Shown: in pieces, positions 51,073 through 59,839 of the stretch | Layout: every line of letters begins with the position of its first letter | Numbering within the stretch: position 1 is the stretch's first letter | NCBI RefSeq assembly: GCF_018881775.1 | Contig: NZ_JACVPR010000001.1 | Location: forward strand, 744,001-808,000 | Origin: Polynucleobacter sp. MWH-Loch1C5 | GTDB taxonomy: Bacteria; Pseudomonadota; Gammaproteobacteria; Burkholderiales; Burkholderiaceae | Direction: 5' to 3' | DNA: 64,000 nucleotides | Translations under genes and position numbers: made by a program | Notes under the pieces: generated by a model | What the model saw: the letters and a program-made list of their open reading frames with translations, nothing else | Database searches by the model: none | Told to the model about the DNA's origin: nothing

Positions 51073-51591
51073 TTATTTCTTCGCTTCTTCTTTAGGTTTT
51101 GGAGCGGCTGGTTCTGCAAACTTGCCACCAACTGAAGCGGCTAAATAAACCACTGCGCGACCTAACTCATAATCAGAAATATCATCTGGGTTAGTGCCTC
51201 CACGGGCTGGCATTGCACCCTTACCCTTGACCACAGAAGCTAACAAAGCATCGTAGCCCTTACCAATACGACCACCCCAATCGCCAGCAGCATTCATCTT
51301 CGGAGCACCAGCCGCGCCAGAGTTATGACAAGAAGCACAAGCTTGCTTGTAGACTTGCTCGCCAGTTTTGAATTCCTTGGGGCCAGAAGCGTCTTTAAAG
51401 TCCAACATCGCGACTGGTTTGATTAAGTTGTTCGCTGCTTCAGCTGCTGCTTCTGCGCTACCACCCGTCTTTTTGCCACTGCCCACATAAACCATTAAAA
51501 AGGCGATAACGATCAGAGGGATAAAAAAGCTCGCAAAAACCATGATGATTAGCTGTTTTGGCGATTTAATTAGGTTACCGTGCTCACTCAT
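51073..51591 (-). CDS. Membrane-anchored cytochrome c5-type monoheme protein
   Basis: The 172-residue product has an uncleaved N-terminal membrane anchor (about 14-36), then an Ala-rich linker. A single cytochrome c domain carries CASCH at 85-89, followed by GAAGAPKMNAAGDWGGRIGK and, later, KGKGAMPARGGTNPDDISDY, whose methionine is the likely axial ligand. The AMPARGG motif is typical of cytochrome c5/CycB-like proteins that feed terminal oxidases. The C terminus is rich in Pro/Lys/Glu. Heme attachment would depend on the ResB-CcsA pair in this window. The exact partner is unknown. Confidence 0.88.
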   Translation of the reverse strand: MSEHGNLIKSPKQLIIMVFASFFIPLIVIAFLMVYVGSGKKTGGSAEAAAEAANNLIKPVAMLDFKDASGPKEFKTGEQVYKQACASCHNSGAAGAPKMNAAGDWGGRIGKGYDALLASVVKGKGAMPARGGTNPDDISDYELGRAVVYLAASVGGKFAEPAAPKPKEEAKK

Positions 51592-51671
51592 TTGTATTTA
51601 ATTCCTCAAAATATCTAGCTCTTGCGCATTATAGCGAGGATAATTCGCAAAATATCCCTTTTTCGCACTTC

Positions 51672-51746
51672 GCGACCGTAGTTCAATGGATAGAATTAGA
51701 GTTTCCGAAGCTCTCGATACAGGTTCGATTCCTGTCGGTCGCACCA
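51672..51746 (+). tRNA. tRNA-Arg (CCG)
   Basis: A 75-base cloverleaf with acceptor GCGACCG/CGGTCGC, anticodon loop TTCCGAA giving CCG, T-loop GTTCGAT and encoded CCA. It is a single tRNA gene, 92 bases before the desaturase gene. Confidence 0.96.
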
Positions 51747-51838
51747 TGACTTAGCTCAACATAGGGTTATTTAAATCAGTTATTTGTCATAAAAACCCTT
51801 TAGAATCACGGTTTCTGTCGTAATTCAGGGTTTTTAGC

Positions 51839-52942
51839 ATGTCAGACCAAACTAGCCAAGAAATCATGACTCCCATCCCAGTTGGGGAGCCTATTCCTCA
51901 CCGCAAGATCATTCGAGCATGGTTAACTCCACTCACAGAGCGTGTTGTGGCCAAAGCCATTGTGTTGCAACTATTCGACACACTCATTTTGACAGCCGCC
52001 ATTGTTGCTACGGTTTATTTTGAGTCCGTTTGGCTCAAGTTACTCTTTGCCTTGGTTGCCGGATTTTTGATTGGTCGTATTTTTATTTTGGGTCATGATG
52101 CTTGCCATCAGAGCTTTACACCCTACCGTAATCTTAATAAGTGGTTAGGTCGTTTGGCTTTCTTACCCTCACTCACACCCTATAGCCTTTGGGAAGTTGG
52201 TCACAACGTCGTTCATCACGGCCAAACCAATCTCAAGGGTTTTGATTTCGTCTGGGCGCCCTTGTCTTTAGAAGAATATCAGCTGCTCTCACCGGCCAGA
52301 AAGCGCCTTGAGCACATCTACCGTAGCGGTCTAGGTCCTGCACTCTACTATTTCATTGAAATTTGGTGGAACAAGATGTTCTTCCCCAACAAGAAGAACA
52401 TGCCAGCTTCTCGTCCTGCCTTCTTGTGGGATAACGTTTTAGTTAGCGTATTTGCAGTGATTTGGAATGCTCTTTTAATCTGGGCTGCAATCGCGACTCA
52501 ACAATCTATTCTCTTAACTATCGTGATGGGCTTTGTTATTCCATTTATTTTTTGGAATGCGATGATTGGTTTCGTGGTTTATGTACACCATACTCACACT
52601 AGCGTATCTTGGTACTCTGATAAGTCTGAGTGGTTAAAAGCACAGCCTTTCGTATCAACCACAGTTCACATGATCTTCCCAGGCAAGTGGGGTGCATGGA
52701 TGCACCACATCATGGAGCACACCGCGCACCATGTAGACATGAGCGTACCTCTTTACAAACTCAAACAAGCACAAAGTAAATTAGAAGAAATGTTGCCCGG
52801 CAGAATTATTGTGCAAAAGTTTTCATGGGCATGGTACTTCCACACAGCCAAACTGTGTAAGCTCTATGACACACAAAAGAAGTGCTGGTTGGACTTCAAA
52901 GGCAATATGACTGCACAATCAATGAAGGTGGTTTTGAGCTGA
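51839..52942 (+). CDS. Membrane fatty acid desaturase (FADS family)
   Basis: The 367-residue integral membrane enzyme has the three histidine boxes of di-iron desaturases: H86-DACH90, H122-NVVHH127 and H294-TAHH298. Hydrophobic spans occur at about 46-62, 66-84, 200-220 and 225-250. It would introduce a double bond in a membrane lipid acyl chain, using electrons from a separate donor that is not encoded here. The box pattern (HDACH, HNVVHH, HTAHH) fits the delta-12/omega-type acyl-lipid branch, but regiospecificity cannot be read from sequence. The closing palindrome GGTTTTTATAAAAACC at 52951 may be a weak terminator. Confidence 0.88.
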   Translation: MSDQTSQEIMTPIPVGEPIPHRKIIRAWLTPLTERVVAKAIVLQLFDTLILTAAIVATVYFESVWLKLLFALVAGFLIGRIFILGHDACHQSFTPYRNLNKWLGRLAFLPSLTPYSLWEVGHNVVHHGQTNLKGFDFVWAPLSLEEYQLLSPARKRLEHIYRSGLGPALYYFIEIWWNKMFFPNKKNMPASRPAFLWDNVLVSVFAVIWNALLIWAAIATQQSILLTIVMGFVIPFIFWNAMIGFVVYVHHTHTSVSWYSDKSEWLKAQPFVSTTVHMIFPGKWGAWMHHIMEHTAHHVDMSVPLYKLKQAQSKLEEMLPGRIIVQKFSWAWYFHTAKLCKLYDTQKKCWLDFKGNMTAQSMKVVLS

Positions 52943-52950
52943 TTTTTAGA

Positions 52951-52966
52951 GGTTTTTATAAAAACC
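52951..52966. terminator. Perfect A/T-rich palindrome after the desaturase gene
   Basis: GGTTTTTATAAAAACC is a 16-base perfect palindrome nine bases after the desaturase stop. It has little GC and no loop, so termination is uncertain. Confidence 0.35.
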
Positions 52967-53006
52967 GTTAAAATAGGGGTTGTAATAAAAGATAACGAAA
53001 AAGTAA

Positions 53007-53189
53007 ATGACAACCCCTCCAAGCACTACCGAAACAAGTTCCAGAGTCATGAAGTTCTGCTCTTCTTGTAGCCGTGAAAAACCCCTCGAAGGTGGCACTT
53101 GGATTCCAACAAGCAATCGTAAACAACGTTGGATTTGTGCAAGCTGCCTCTATAACCGTACACACCGTACCGGTTCAGCAAAAGCCTAA
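53007..53189 (+). CDS. Small zinc-ribbon protein, function unknown
   Basis: The 60-residue product has C18-x2-C21 and C44-x2-C47 with 22 residues between the pairs. This is a classic zinc-ribbon spacing, and the intervening part is basic (TSNRKQRW). The first 14 residues are Thr/Ser-rich, and an internal ATG at codon 15 (53049) gives MKFCSSCSREK, a plausible alternative start. It follows the desaturase gene on the same strand after 64 bases and ends six bases before the convergent hydrolase. I do not recognise the family; nucleic acid or protein binding is possible. The clean four-cysteine layout supports a real gene. Confidence 0.7.
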   Translation: MTTPPSTTETSSRVMKFCSSCSREKPLEGGTWIPTSNRKQRWICASCLYNRTHRTGSAKA

Positions 53190-53195
53190 TCAGCC

Positions 53196-53834
53196 TCAGC
53201 TCACATACGGATTATTGTGGCGCTCGTAGCCAAACGTGGACGTGGGTCCATGACCAGGCACAAACGCAATGTCATCGCCTAAAGGGAATAGCTTTTCTTG
53301 TATCGAGCGAATTAAGTCTGCGTGATTACCGCGAGGGAAATCGGTGCGCCCGATGGAGCCGGCAAACAAAACATCTCCTACGATGGCCACCTTAGCTGAC
53401 AGATTTACGAATACAACATGTCCCGGGGTGTGGCCGGGGCAGTGTATAACCTGAAATACTTCATGACCGACTTGTACTTGATCGCCATCATTCAACCACT
53501 GATCGGGTTCAAATGCATCACTATGCGGAAAGCCAAAACGCTGGCTTTGCATCGGCAATTGATCTAACCAAAATTTTTCATCTATATGGGGCCCAATGAT
53601 TTTTAGGCCCCCCAAAGCTTTTGCTAGAGCAATAGCCCCAGCACAATGATCAATGTGCCCATGCGTGAGCCAGATGGCCTCTACTTGGACTGCTGCATTC
53701 TGGATGGCTTGTACGATGCGCTCGATATCGCCACCTGGATCGGTAACGACCGCGCGCTGTGTTTGATCACATATGAGTATTGAGCAATTTTGCTCAAAGG
53801 GAGTTACTGGAACCAGGATTACTTTTAATGCCAT
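53196..53834 (-). CDS. gloC: Metallo-beta-lactamase-fold hydrolase, glyoxalase II-like (GloC type)
   Basis: The 212-residue product has the metal motif H58-x-H60-x-D62-H63 (LTHGHIDHCAG), the second-site HCPGHTPGH, and the VGDVLFAGSIGRTDFPRGN and PGHGPTSTFGYERHNNPYV segments. These match the short type II glyoxalases (YcbL/GloC) that hydrolyse S-lactoylglutathione. It lacks the C-terminal substrate domain of GloB. The specific substrate is inferred. It lies downstream of amtB on the same strand with a 29-base gap. Confidence 0.85.
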   Translation of the reverse strand: MALKVILVPVTPFEQNCSILICDQTQRAVVTDPGGDIERIVQAIQNAAVQVEAIWLTHGHIDHCAGAIALAKALGGLKIIGPHIDEKFWLDQLPMQSQRFGFPHSDAFEPDQWLNDGDQVQVGHEVFQVIHCPGHTPGHVVFVNLSAKVAIVGDVLFAGSIGRTDFPRGNHADLIRSIQEKLFPLGDDIAFVPGHGPTSTFGYERHNNPYVS

Positions 53835-53863
53835 GGTTCCAATTATCCAAACAATTTATTGAA

Positions 53864-55066
53864 TCACCAAGTAGATTCGCGATCAGGTGTAGCTGTGATT
53901 TTGTGAACACTGAGATCTGCGCCATCAAACTCTTCCTCTTGAGTTAGACGTAAACCAAGCGTTGCCTTTAAGACGCCGTACACCACAAAACCGCCCACTA
54001 GGGCGATCGCAATACCTAATAGTGTGCCAATGACTTGCGCCAGGAGACTGACGCCTCCCAAGCCACCTAAAGCCGGCAAACCAAACACACCGGCAGCAAT
54101 GCCACCAAAGGCGCCGCAAATGCCATGTAATGGCCAAACGCCTAAAACGTCGTCAATCTTCCACTTGTTTTGCACGAGCGTAAACATCACAACAAATAAA
54201 CCACCTGCAATACCGCCTACTACCAAAGAGCCCATGGGATGCATCAAGTCTGAACCAGCACACACCGCCACCAAACCCGCTAAAGGGCCGTTATAAGTAA
54301 AGCCAGGGTCATTTTTGCCCATTAGGCATGCCACCAATGTACCGCCCACCATAGCCATCAATGAGTTCATTGCCACTAAACCACTCATCTTTTCTATGGA
54401 CTGCGCACTCATGACATTAAAACCAAACCAGCCAATGGTCAGTACCCAAGCACCCAGTGCCAAGAATGGGATATTGGATGGCGGGTGTGCAGAAACACGG
54501 CCATCTTTTGTATAACGGCCATATCGAGGCCCAAGTAAAAGAATGGCAGGCAATGCTAACCAACCACCCATGGCATGAACCACGATCGATCCTGCAAAGT
54601 CATGAAACTCTTCACCAGTCAACGCTTTTAGCCATGCCTGAAAACCATATTGTTGGTTCCAAACCATGCCTTCAAAAAATGGATAGACAAAACCAACCAA
54701 AATAAATGTAGCGATCAACTGTGGGTTGAACTTAGCACGCTCTGCAACACCCCCTGAAATAATGGCGGGAATGGCCGCAGCAAAGGTGAGCAAGAAGAAG
54801 AACTTGACAAGCTCAAAGCCATTTTTCTGAGCCAGAACTTCTGCACCAGAAAAGAAGTTAACCCCGTAGGCCAAGCTATAGCCAATGAAAAAGTAGGCGA
54901 TCGTTGATACAGCAAAATCAACCAAGATTTTGACCAAAGCATTGACCTGATTTTTTTTGCGGACTGTGCCTAACTCTAAAAATGCAAACCCGGAGTGCAT
55001 TGCTAGCACCATAATGGCGCCTGCTAATACGAATACGGCATCTGCACCTGACTTAAATGGATCCAT
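53864..55066 (-). CDS. amtB: Ammonium transporter AmtB
   Basis: The 400-residue protein has eleven predicted membrane helices. Family residues are present: FLELGTVRKKNQVN early; DFAGSIVVHAMGGWLALPA with the conserved aspartate and first pore histidine; GWFGFNVMSAQ; and WPLHGICGAFGGIAAG with the second pore histidine. The C-terminal tail (EEEFDGADLSVHKITA) is the part that contacts PII proteins. It starts with MDPFKSGADAVFVLAGAIM and has no cleavable signal. A glnK gene, the usual partner, is not adjacent. An NtrC-type dyad lies about 70-90 bases upstream. Confidence 0.95.
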   Translation of the reverse strand: MDPFKSGADAVFVLAGAIMVLAMHSGFAFLELGTVRKKNQVNALVKILVDFAVSTIAYFFIGYSLAYGVNFFSGAEVLAQKNGFELVKFFFLLTFAAAIPAIISGGVAERAKFNPQLIATFILVGFVYPFFEGMVWNQQYGFQAWLKALTGEEFHDFAGSIVVHAMGGWLALPAILLLGPRYGRYTKDGRVSAHPPSNIPFLALGAWVLTIGWFGFNVMSAQSIEKMSGLVAMNSLMAMVGGTLVACLMGKNDPGFTYNGPLAGLVAVCAGSDLMHPMGSLVVGGIAGGLFVVMFTLVQNKWKIDDVLGVWPLHGICGAFGGIAAGVFGLPALGGLGGVSLLAQVIGTLLGIAIALVGGFVVYGVLKATLGLRLTQEEEFDGADLSVHKITATPDRESTW

Positions 55067-55136
55067 AATTCACGCCTCAAAATAAGTTGAATTGCGCGCC
55101 ATTATGAGTGCCTTCAAGGCTTAGAATAGGTGCTTA

Positions 55137-55155
55137 TTGCACTATATTGGTGCAA
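55137..55155. promoter_or_regulatory. NtrC-type binding site upstream of amtB
   Basis: TTGCACTATATTGGTGCAA contains GCACT-N5-GGTGC, matching the NtrC consensus GCACY-N5-GGTGC. It is centred about 80 bases upstream of the amtB start. A GGCAC with a poor -12 partner (55112-55098) may be a degenerate sigma-54 promoter. Confidence 0.6.
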
Positions 55156-55176
55156 TTTGGGGCATAAAAATATCTT

Positions 55177-55205
55177 TTGTGAATGTTTTTGCCCTTAGGT
55201 ACAAT
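55177..55205 (+). promoter_or_regulatory. gcvTHP promoter
   Basis: -35 TTGTGA (55177-55182), 17-base spacer, -10 TACAAT (55200-55205). Transcription would start near 55212, just before the first glycine aptamer. Confidence 0.75.
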
Positions 55206-55215
55206 CTTCACATCA

Positions 55216-55390
55216 CACGGGAGAGCTCGGTTAACTCCGACGCCGAAGGCGCAAAGCCCAAAAACGCTCAGGCAAAAGGACCGTAGATATCAAAACTCTG
55301 GAGAGTTGCATTGAGTTGCACACCGAAGGGGCTAAAGTTATTCAAATGGGTTTGAGTAACTCAATCTCTCAGGTAACAGGACAGGGGGGC
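55216..55390 (+). ncRNA. Tandem glycine riboswitch
   Basis: Two glycine aptamers occur in series. Aptamer 1 (about 55216-55292) has GGGAGAGCTC, GCCGAAGGCGCAA and CTCAGGCAAAAGGACCGTAG. Aptamer 2 (about 55299-55385) has CTGGAGAGTTGC, ACCGAAGGGGCTAAAG and CTCTCAGGTAACAGGACAG. These are the known conserved blocks. The pair binds glycine and switches on the glycine cleavage operon that follows. Just downstream, CTTTTTCC (55390-55397) can pair with GGAAGAG (55404-55410), the ribosome binding site of gcvT. Confidence 0.95.
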
Positions 55391-55410
55391 TTTTTCCATA
55401 TAAGGAAGAG

Positions 55411-56535
55411 ATGTCTGTCGCCCCTAGCCAGCTAAAACGCACCATTCTATTTCCAGCTCACGAAGAACTACAAGCTCGCTTGGTAGATTTTGGCGGCTGG
55501 GAAATGCCTGTTAACTACGGCTCACAAATTGAAGAGCATCTAGCAACTCGTCAACACTGTGGCATGTTTGATGTTTCTCATATGGCAGCTGTTGATGTGC
55601 TTGGAGAAAATGCCAACTCTTTCTTAGAGTACGCGCTCGCTAACAATATAAATAAGCTCGCAGATGGGCAAGCCCTGTATAGCTGCATGCTCAACGAGAG
55701 CGGGGGCGTGATTGACGATTTGATTGTTTATCGTTTTGGTAAGAGTTATCGTTTAGTCATCAATGCCTCAACGGCCGCCAATGATCTGATGCATCTTCAG
55801 ACCGTTGCTAACAAGTTTCCTGGCACGCAGTTGGTTCCACGCAGACCTGACTTACTAGGTGCACAAGACTCTTGCGGGATGATCGCAGTTCAAGGACCTC
55901 AAGCACTCGCCCTGATTGGTAAAACAATTCCTGAACTGAATCAGGCCTGCCAGACGCTTAAAGTTTTCTTTGCCGAAAAAGTAAATACCTCTTTTGGCGA
56001 AATCATGATTGGTCGTACGGGCTATACCGGCGAAGATGGCGCAGAATTATTAATACCGATTCAATCTACTGTAGCTGTTTGGAATGCTCTATTAAAAGCT
56101 GGTGCTCGACCTGCAGGTCTTGGCGCACGTGACACTTTAAGGCTTGAAGCCGGTATGAATTTATATGGCCAAGATATGAACGAACAAACGAGCCCGAAAG
56201 ACGTTGGCCTGAGCTGGACGCTCGATCTTAAAAGTGCACGTGACTTTATTGGTAAGCATGCTCTCATGAGCTCACCACAACAATATGTTTTCTTAGGCCT
56301 CGTGCTGCAAGACAAGGGCGTTTTAAGATCACATCAAGTGGTGAAAACCTCATTAGGCGATGGCGAAATCACGAGTGGCACCTACAGCCCCAGCATGCAG
56401 CAATCCATTGCTTTAGCAAAGTTACCGGTTGGCATTCAAGTCAACGACTCAGTCAAAGTTGTGATTAGAGATAAGGAACTTAGCGCTACTGTGGTCAAAC
56501 CCCCTTTTGTCAGACATGGCAAAGTACTTGTTTAA
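55411..56535 (+). CDS. gcvT: Aminomethyltransferase (glycine cleavage T protein)
   Basis: GcvT transfers the methylene group from aminomethyl-lipoyl-GcvH to tetrahydrofolate and releases ammonia. The 374-residue product has DFGGWEMPVNYGSQIEEH, MFDVSHMAAVDV, GRTGYTGEDGAELLIP and GARPAGLGARDTLRLEAGMN-type segments for folate and substrate binding. It is the first gene of gcvTHP, behind a glycine riboswitch; the ribosome binding site AAGGAAGAG lies directly before the ATG. Confidence 0.96.
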   Translation: MSVAPSQLKRTILFPAHEELQARLVDFGGWEMPVNYGSQIEEHLATRQHCGMFDVSHMAAVDVLGENANSFLEYALANNINKLADGQALYSCMLNESGGVIDDLIVYRFGKSYRLVINASTAANDLMHLQTVANKFPGTQLVPRRPDLLGAQDSCGMIAVQGPQALALIGKTIPELNQACQTLKVFFAEKVNTSFGEIMIGRTGYTGEDGAELLIPIQSTVAVWNALLKAGARPAGLGARDTLRLEAGMNLYGQDMNEQTSPKDVGLSWTLDLKSARDFIGKHALMSSPQQYVFLGLVLQDKGVLRSHQVVKTSLGDGEITSGTYSPSMQQSIALAKLPVGIQVNDSVKVVIRDKELSATVVKPPFVRHGKVLV

Positions 56536-56547
56536 CTTGGAGAAAAA

Positions 56548-56928
56548 ATGAACCTACCTCAAGAACTACGTTATACAGAATCCCACGAGTGGGTACGTGC
56601 TGAAGCTGATGGCACCATCACGGTTGGTATTACTGATCACGCCCAGGAAGCGTTGGGCGATATCGTTTTTTTAGAACTGCCTGAAAGCGGTAAAAAACTC
56701 GGCGCGGGAGATGCTTGTGCTGTAGTTGAATCTGTCAAAGCCGCTAGTGATATCTATGCACCTGTGGCTGGAGAAATTATTGCTAGTAACAATGATGTCA
56801 CTAGCACACCCGAACAAGTAAACAGCGATGCCTATGGCAGCTGGCTGTTCAAAATAAAGCCGAATAACCCTGCGGATGTTGAGTCTCTATTGAACGCTGC
56901 AGCTTATGGAAAACTAATTGGTGCTTAA
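56548..56928 (+). CDS. gcvH: Glycine cleavage H protein
   Basis: GcvH (126 residues) is the lipoyl carrier shuttling the aminomethyl group between GcvP, GcvT and dihydrolipoamide dehydrogenase. The lipoylated lysine is K64 in [10 protein letters not shown]. Other family features are [12 protein letters not shown] and the terminal [12 protein letters not shown]. It starts 12 bases after gcvT and ends two bases before gcvP. Confidence 0.97.
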   Translation: MNLPQELRYTESHEWVRAEADGTITVGITDHAQEALGDIVFLELPESGKKLGAGDACAVVESVKAASDIYAPVAGEIIASNNDVTSTPEQVNSDAYGSWLFKIKPNNPADVESLLNAAAYGKLIGA

Positions 56929-56930
56929 GC

Positions 56931-59825
56931 ATGAAACTCTCACTTTCTGAACTTGAAAACAGTCGCGAATTTATTGAGCGACACATTGCCATCTCTAAAG
57001 ATGATGAAGCTGCACTATGTCAATTCTTAGGCTTTAAAGATCGCACAGCGCTCATTGATGCGGTAGTACCTAGCGGTATTCGTCGTAAAGATACTTTGCC
57101 GTTGGAAGGCTTTTCAAGGGCAAAAAGTGAGGTAGATGCTCTTGATTTTTTAAAGGGCGTTGCAAAAAAGAATAAGGTATTTCGTTCATTCATCGGCCAG
57201 GGCTACTACGGTACGCACACACCGAAAGTTATATTGCGTAACATTCTAGAAAACCCGGCCTGGTACACCGCTTACACACCTTATCAGCCTGAAATTTCAC
57301 AAGGGCGCCTTGAGGCGATTATCAATTTCCAGCAAATGTTAATTGACTTAACAGGCATGGATATTGCCAACGCTTCTATGCTAGACGAAGGAACAGCCGC
57401 TGCCGAAGCCATGACATTGGCACTTCGCACCTGTAAATCTGAAGCCAAGACATTCTTTGTCGATGAAAATGTGTTTCCACAGACATTAGCTGTAATCAAA
57501 ACACGCGCAAAGCCACTGGGTATAGAAATCCTGGTTGGCCCTATGGAGCAGGCAAAAGAGTGTGATTGTTTCGCAGCTTTAGTTCAGTACCCCGGTGCTA
57601 ATGGCAACCTATTTGAGCGAGCCCATTATCAAGCTATTGCCGACGCATTACATGCACGCGGTGCAATCATGATTGCTGCAGCAGATTTATTAGCTCTCAC
57701 TGTACTCACGCCACCTGGCGAATGGGGTGCCGATGTGGCCGTTGGCAGTGCCCAGCGCTTCGGTGTTCCTATGGGCTTTGGCGGTCCATCAGCCGGCTAT
57801 CTCGCGACAAAAGATGCGCTAAAACGAAGCATGCCTGGACGCTTAGTGGGCGTCACTATTGATGCACAAGGTAACCCGGCTTATCGTTTAGCGCTGCAAA
57901 CTCGCGAACAACATATTCGTCGCGAAAAAGCGACATCTAATATTTGTACTGCTCAAGTATTGCTCGCCGTTATGGCAGGCATGTATGCTGCCTATCATGG
58001 TCCTGTGGGCTTAAAAAAGATTGCCTTACGGACACATCGCTTAACCAGCATTTTTGCCAAGGCACTCAAAGAACTCAATCTAACTATCGTCAATCAGTCT
58101 TGGTTCGATACCCTGACGATTCAAGTGGCGGATGCAGAAAAAATTCATGCTGCAGCAAGAAAATCCGAGCTTAATGTTCGTGCTATCGACCATCACCATG
58201 TAGGTGTGTCATTTGACGAAACAACTTCGCGCCATGATTTACAAACTCTCTGGCAAGTATTTGGTGGTAAGGGTACCTTAGATATCGATAGGCTTGATCA
58301 GAACTGTGCCTTGTCATTTTCATCCAGCTTAGTTCGTGAATCCGATTATTTGAGCCATCCGACTTTCCACAAATATCATGCCGAGCATGAAATGCTGCGT
58401 TATCTCAGACAGCTAGCGGATAAAGATCTGGCTTTAGATCGCACCATGATTCCTTTGGGTTCATGCACAATGAAACTCAATGCCACAAGTGAAATGATTC
58501 CTGTCACTTGGCCAGAGTTTTCAAACATTCATCCATTCGCCCCTGAAGAGCAATGGCAAGGATATGCGGAATTAATTTCTCAAACTGAGAAGATGATGTG
58601 CGCTGCGACGGGCTATGATGCGATTTCTCTACAGCCTAATGCCGGCTCTCAAGGGGAATACGCAGGACTATTAGTGATTCAGGCGTATCACGAATCTCGT
58701 GGTGAAGGCCATCGCAATATCTGCCTGATCCCATCATCAGCACATGGCACCAATCCAGCCTCTGCACAAATGGCTGGTATGCAAGTCGTGGTGGTCAATT
58801 GCGATACAGACGGCAACGTTGATTTAGCTGACCTTAAATTGAAAGCCGAAGAGCATTCTAAGAACTTGGCTGCCATCATGATTACTTATCCAAGTACTCA
58901 TGGTGTTTTTGAATCAGGAGTTCAAGAACTCTGTGAAATCATTCATGCACATGGCGGACAGGTATATATCGATGGTGCCAATATGAATGCTTTAGTTGGC
59001 ACAGCCGCACCGGGTCATTTTGGCGGTGATGTTAGCCACCTCAATCTTCATAAAACATTCTGTATTCCCCATGGTGGCGGTGGGCCAGGCGTAGGGCCTG
59101 TAGCGGTTAAGTCTCATTTGGCGCCCTTCTTGCCATGTTCTTACACTGCAGGCACAGCTGATAAACATCAAGATTTAGATTGGATGCGTATTAGTGCTGC
59201 GCCATTTGGCTCAGCCTCCATACTACCGATTTCTTGGATGTATGTGGCAATGATGGGCGCTGAAGGCCTACAAAATGCAACTGAAACAGCGATCTTGAAT
59301 GCCAACTATATTGCAAAGAAATTAGATGCTTACTATCCAGTTCTTTATAAAGGTAATCAAGGTCTAGTCGCTCACGAATGTATTTTGGATTTACGCGGCA
59401 TTCAAAAAGCGACTGGTATCTCCAATGAAGATGTGGCTAAGCGACTCATGGACTTCGGTTTCCACGCCCCAACCATGAGCTTCCCTGTACCTGGCACACT
59501 CATGATTGAGCCCACCGAAAGTGAATCTAAGTATGAATTAGATCGTTTCATTGAGGCCATGATTACTATCGGTGAAGAGATTAAAAAAGTGGCCAAAGGT
59601 GAATTCGACAAGGATGATAATCCACTGAAGAATGCGCCCCATACCGCTGCGGTTGTATTGGCTGATGAGTGGAAACACTCGTATTCCAGAGAGGTTGCGG
59701 CCTACCCGGTGTCTCGCTTACGTCGTGTTAAGTATTGGCCACCCGTGGGTCGCGCTGATAACGTATACGGCGACCGCAATTTATTCTGTAGTTGTGTGCC
59801 TATTGCGGAGTACGCCGAACAATAA
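56931..59825 (+). CDS. gcvP: Glycine dehydrogenase (decarboxylating), glycine cleavage P protein
   Basis: GcvP is the PLP enzyme that decarboxylates glycine and loads the aminomethyl group on GcvH. The single-chain form (964 residues) has the PLP lysine K708 in [16 protein letters not shown]. The N-terminal half begins [21 protein letters not shown] and contains [29 protein letters not shown] sequence ([13 protein letters not shown]). [20 protein letters not shown] starts the second homologous half. Together with GcvT and GcvH it feeds one-carbon units and ammonia; its terminator lies within the end of convergent priA. Confidence 0.97.
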   Translation: MKLSLSELENSREFIERHIAISKDDEAALCQFLGFKDRTALIDAVVPSGIRRKDTLPLEGFSRAKSEVDALDFLKGVAKKNKVFRSFIGQGYYGTHTPKVILRNILENPAWYTAYTPYQPEISQGRLEAIINFQQMLIDLTGMDIANASMLDEGTAAAEAMTLALRTCKSEAKTFFVDENVFPQTLAVIKTRAKPLGIEILVGPMEQAKECDCFAALVQYPGANGNLFERAHYQAIADALHARGAIMIAAADLLALTVLTPPGEWGADVAVGSAQRFGVPMGFGGPSAGYLATKDALKRSMPGRLVGVTIDAQGNPAYRLALQTREQHIRREKATSNICTAQVLLAVMAGMYAAYHGPVGLKKIALRTHRLTSIFAKALKELNLTIVNQSWFDTLTIQVADAEKIHAAARKSELNVRAIDHHHVGVSFDETTSRHDLQTLWQVFGGKGTLDIDRLDQNCALSFSSSLVRESDYLSHPTFHKYHAEHEMLRYLRQLADKDLALDRTMIPLGSCTMKLNATSEMIPVTWPEFSNIHPFAPEEQWQGYAELISQTEKMMCAATGYDAISLQPNAGSQGEYAGLLVIQAYHESRGEGHRNICLIPSSAHGTNPASAQMAGMQVVVVNCDTDGNVDLADLKLKAEEHSKNLAAIMITYPSTHGVFESGVQELCEIIHAHGGQVYIDGANMNALVGTAAPGHFGGDVSHLNLHKTFCIPHGGGGPGVGPVAVKSHLAPFLPCSYTAGTADKHQDLDWMRISAAPFGSASILPISWMYVAMMGAEGLQNATETAILNANYIAKKLDAYYPVLYKGNQGLVAHECILDLRGIQKATGISNEDVAKRLMDFGFHAPTMSFPVPGTLMIEPTESESKYELDRFIEAMITIGEEIKKVAKGEFDKDDNPLKNAPHTAAVVLADEWKHSYSREVAAYPVSRLRRVKYWPPVGRADNVYGDRNLFCSCVPIAEYAEQ

Positions 59826-59839
59826 ATGTCTATTTAATT

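Larger units (their letters stand above)
55067..55410. other. amtB-gcvT divergent intergenic region
   Basis: This 344-base region holds an NtrC-like site on the amtB side and, on the gcv side, a sigma-70 promoter and a tandem glycine riboswitch, each listed separately. No other gene is seen. Confidence 0.85.

Noticed and set aside
51672..51746. tRNA-Arg as integration site of a genomic island
   Set aside because: No integrase, no repeat of the tRNA 3' end downstream, and the following genes look like normal core genes.
55098..55112. Sigma-54 promoter for amtB
   Set aside because: -24 GGCAC is present but the -12 dinucleotide is GG rather than GC at the required spacing; too weak to list as a promoter.
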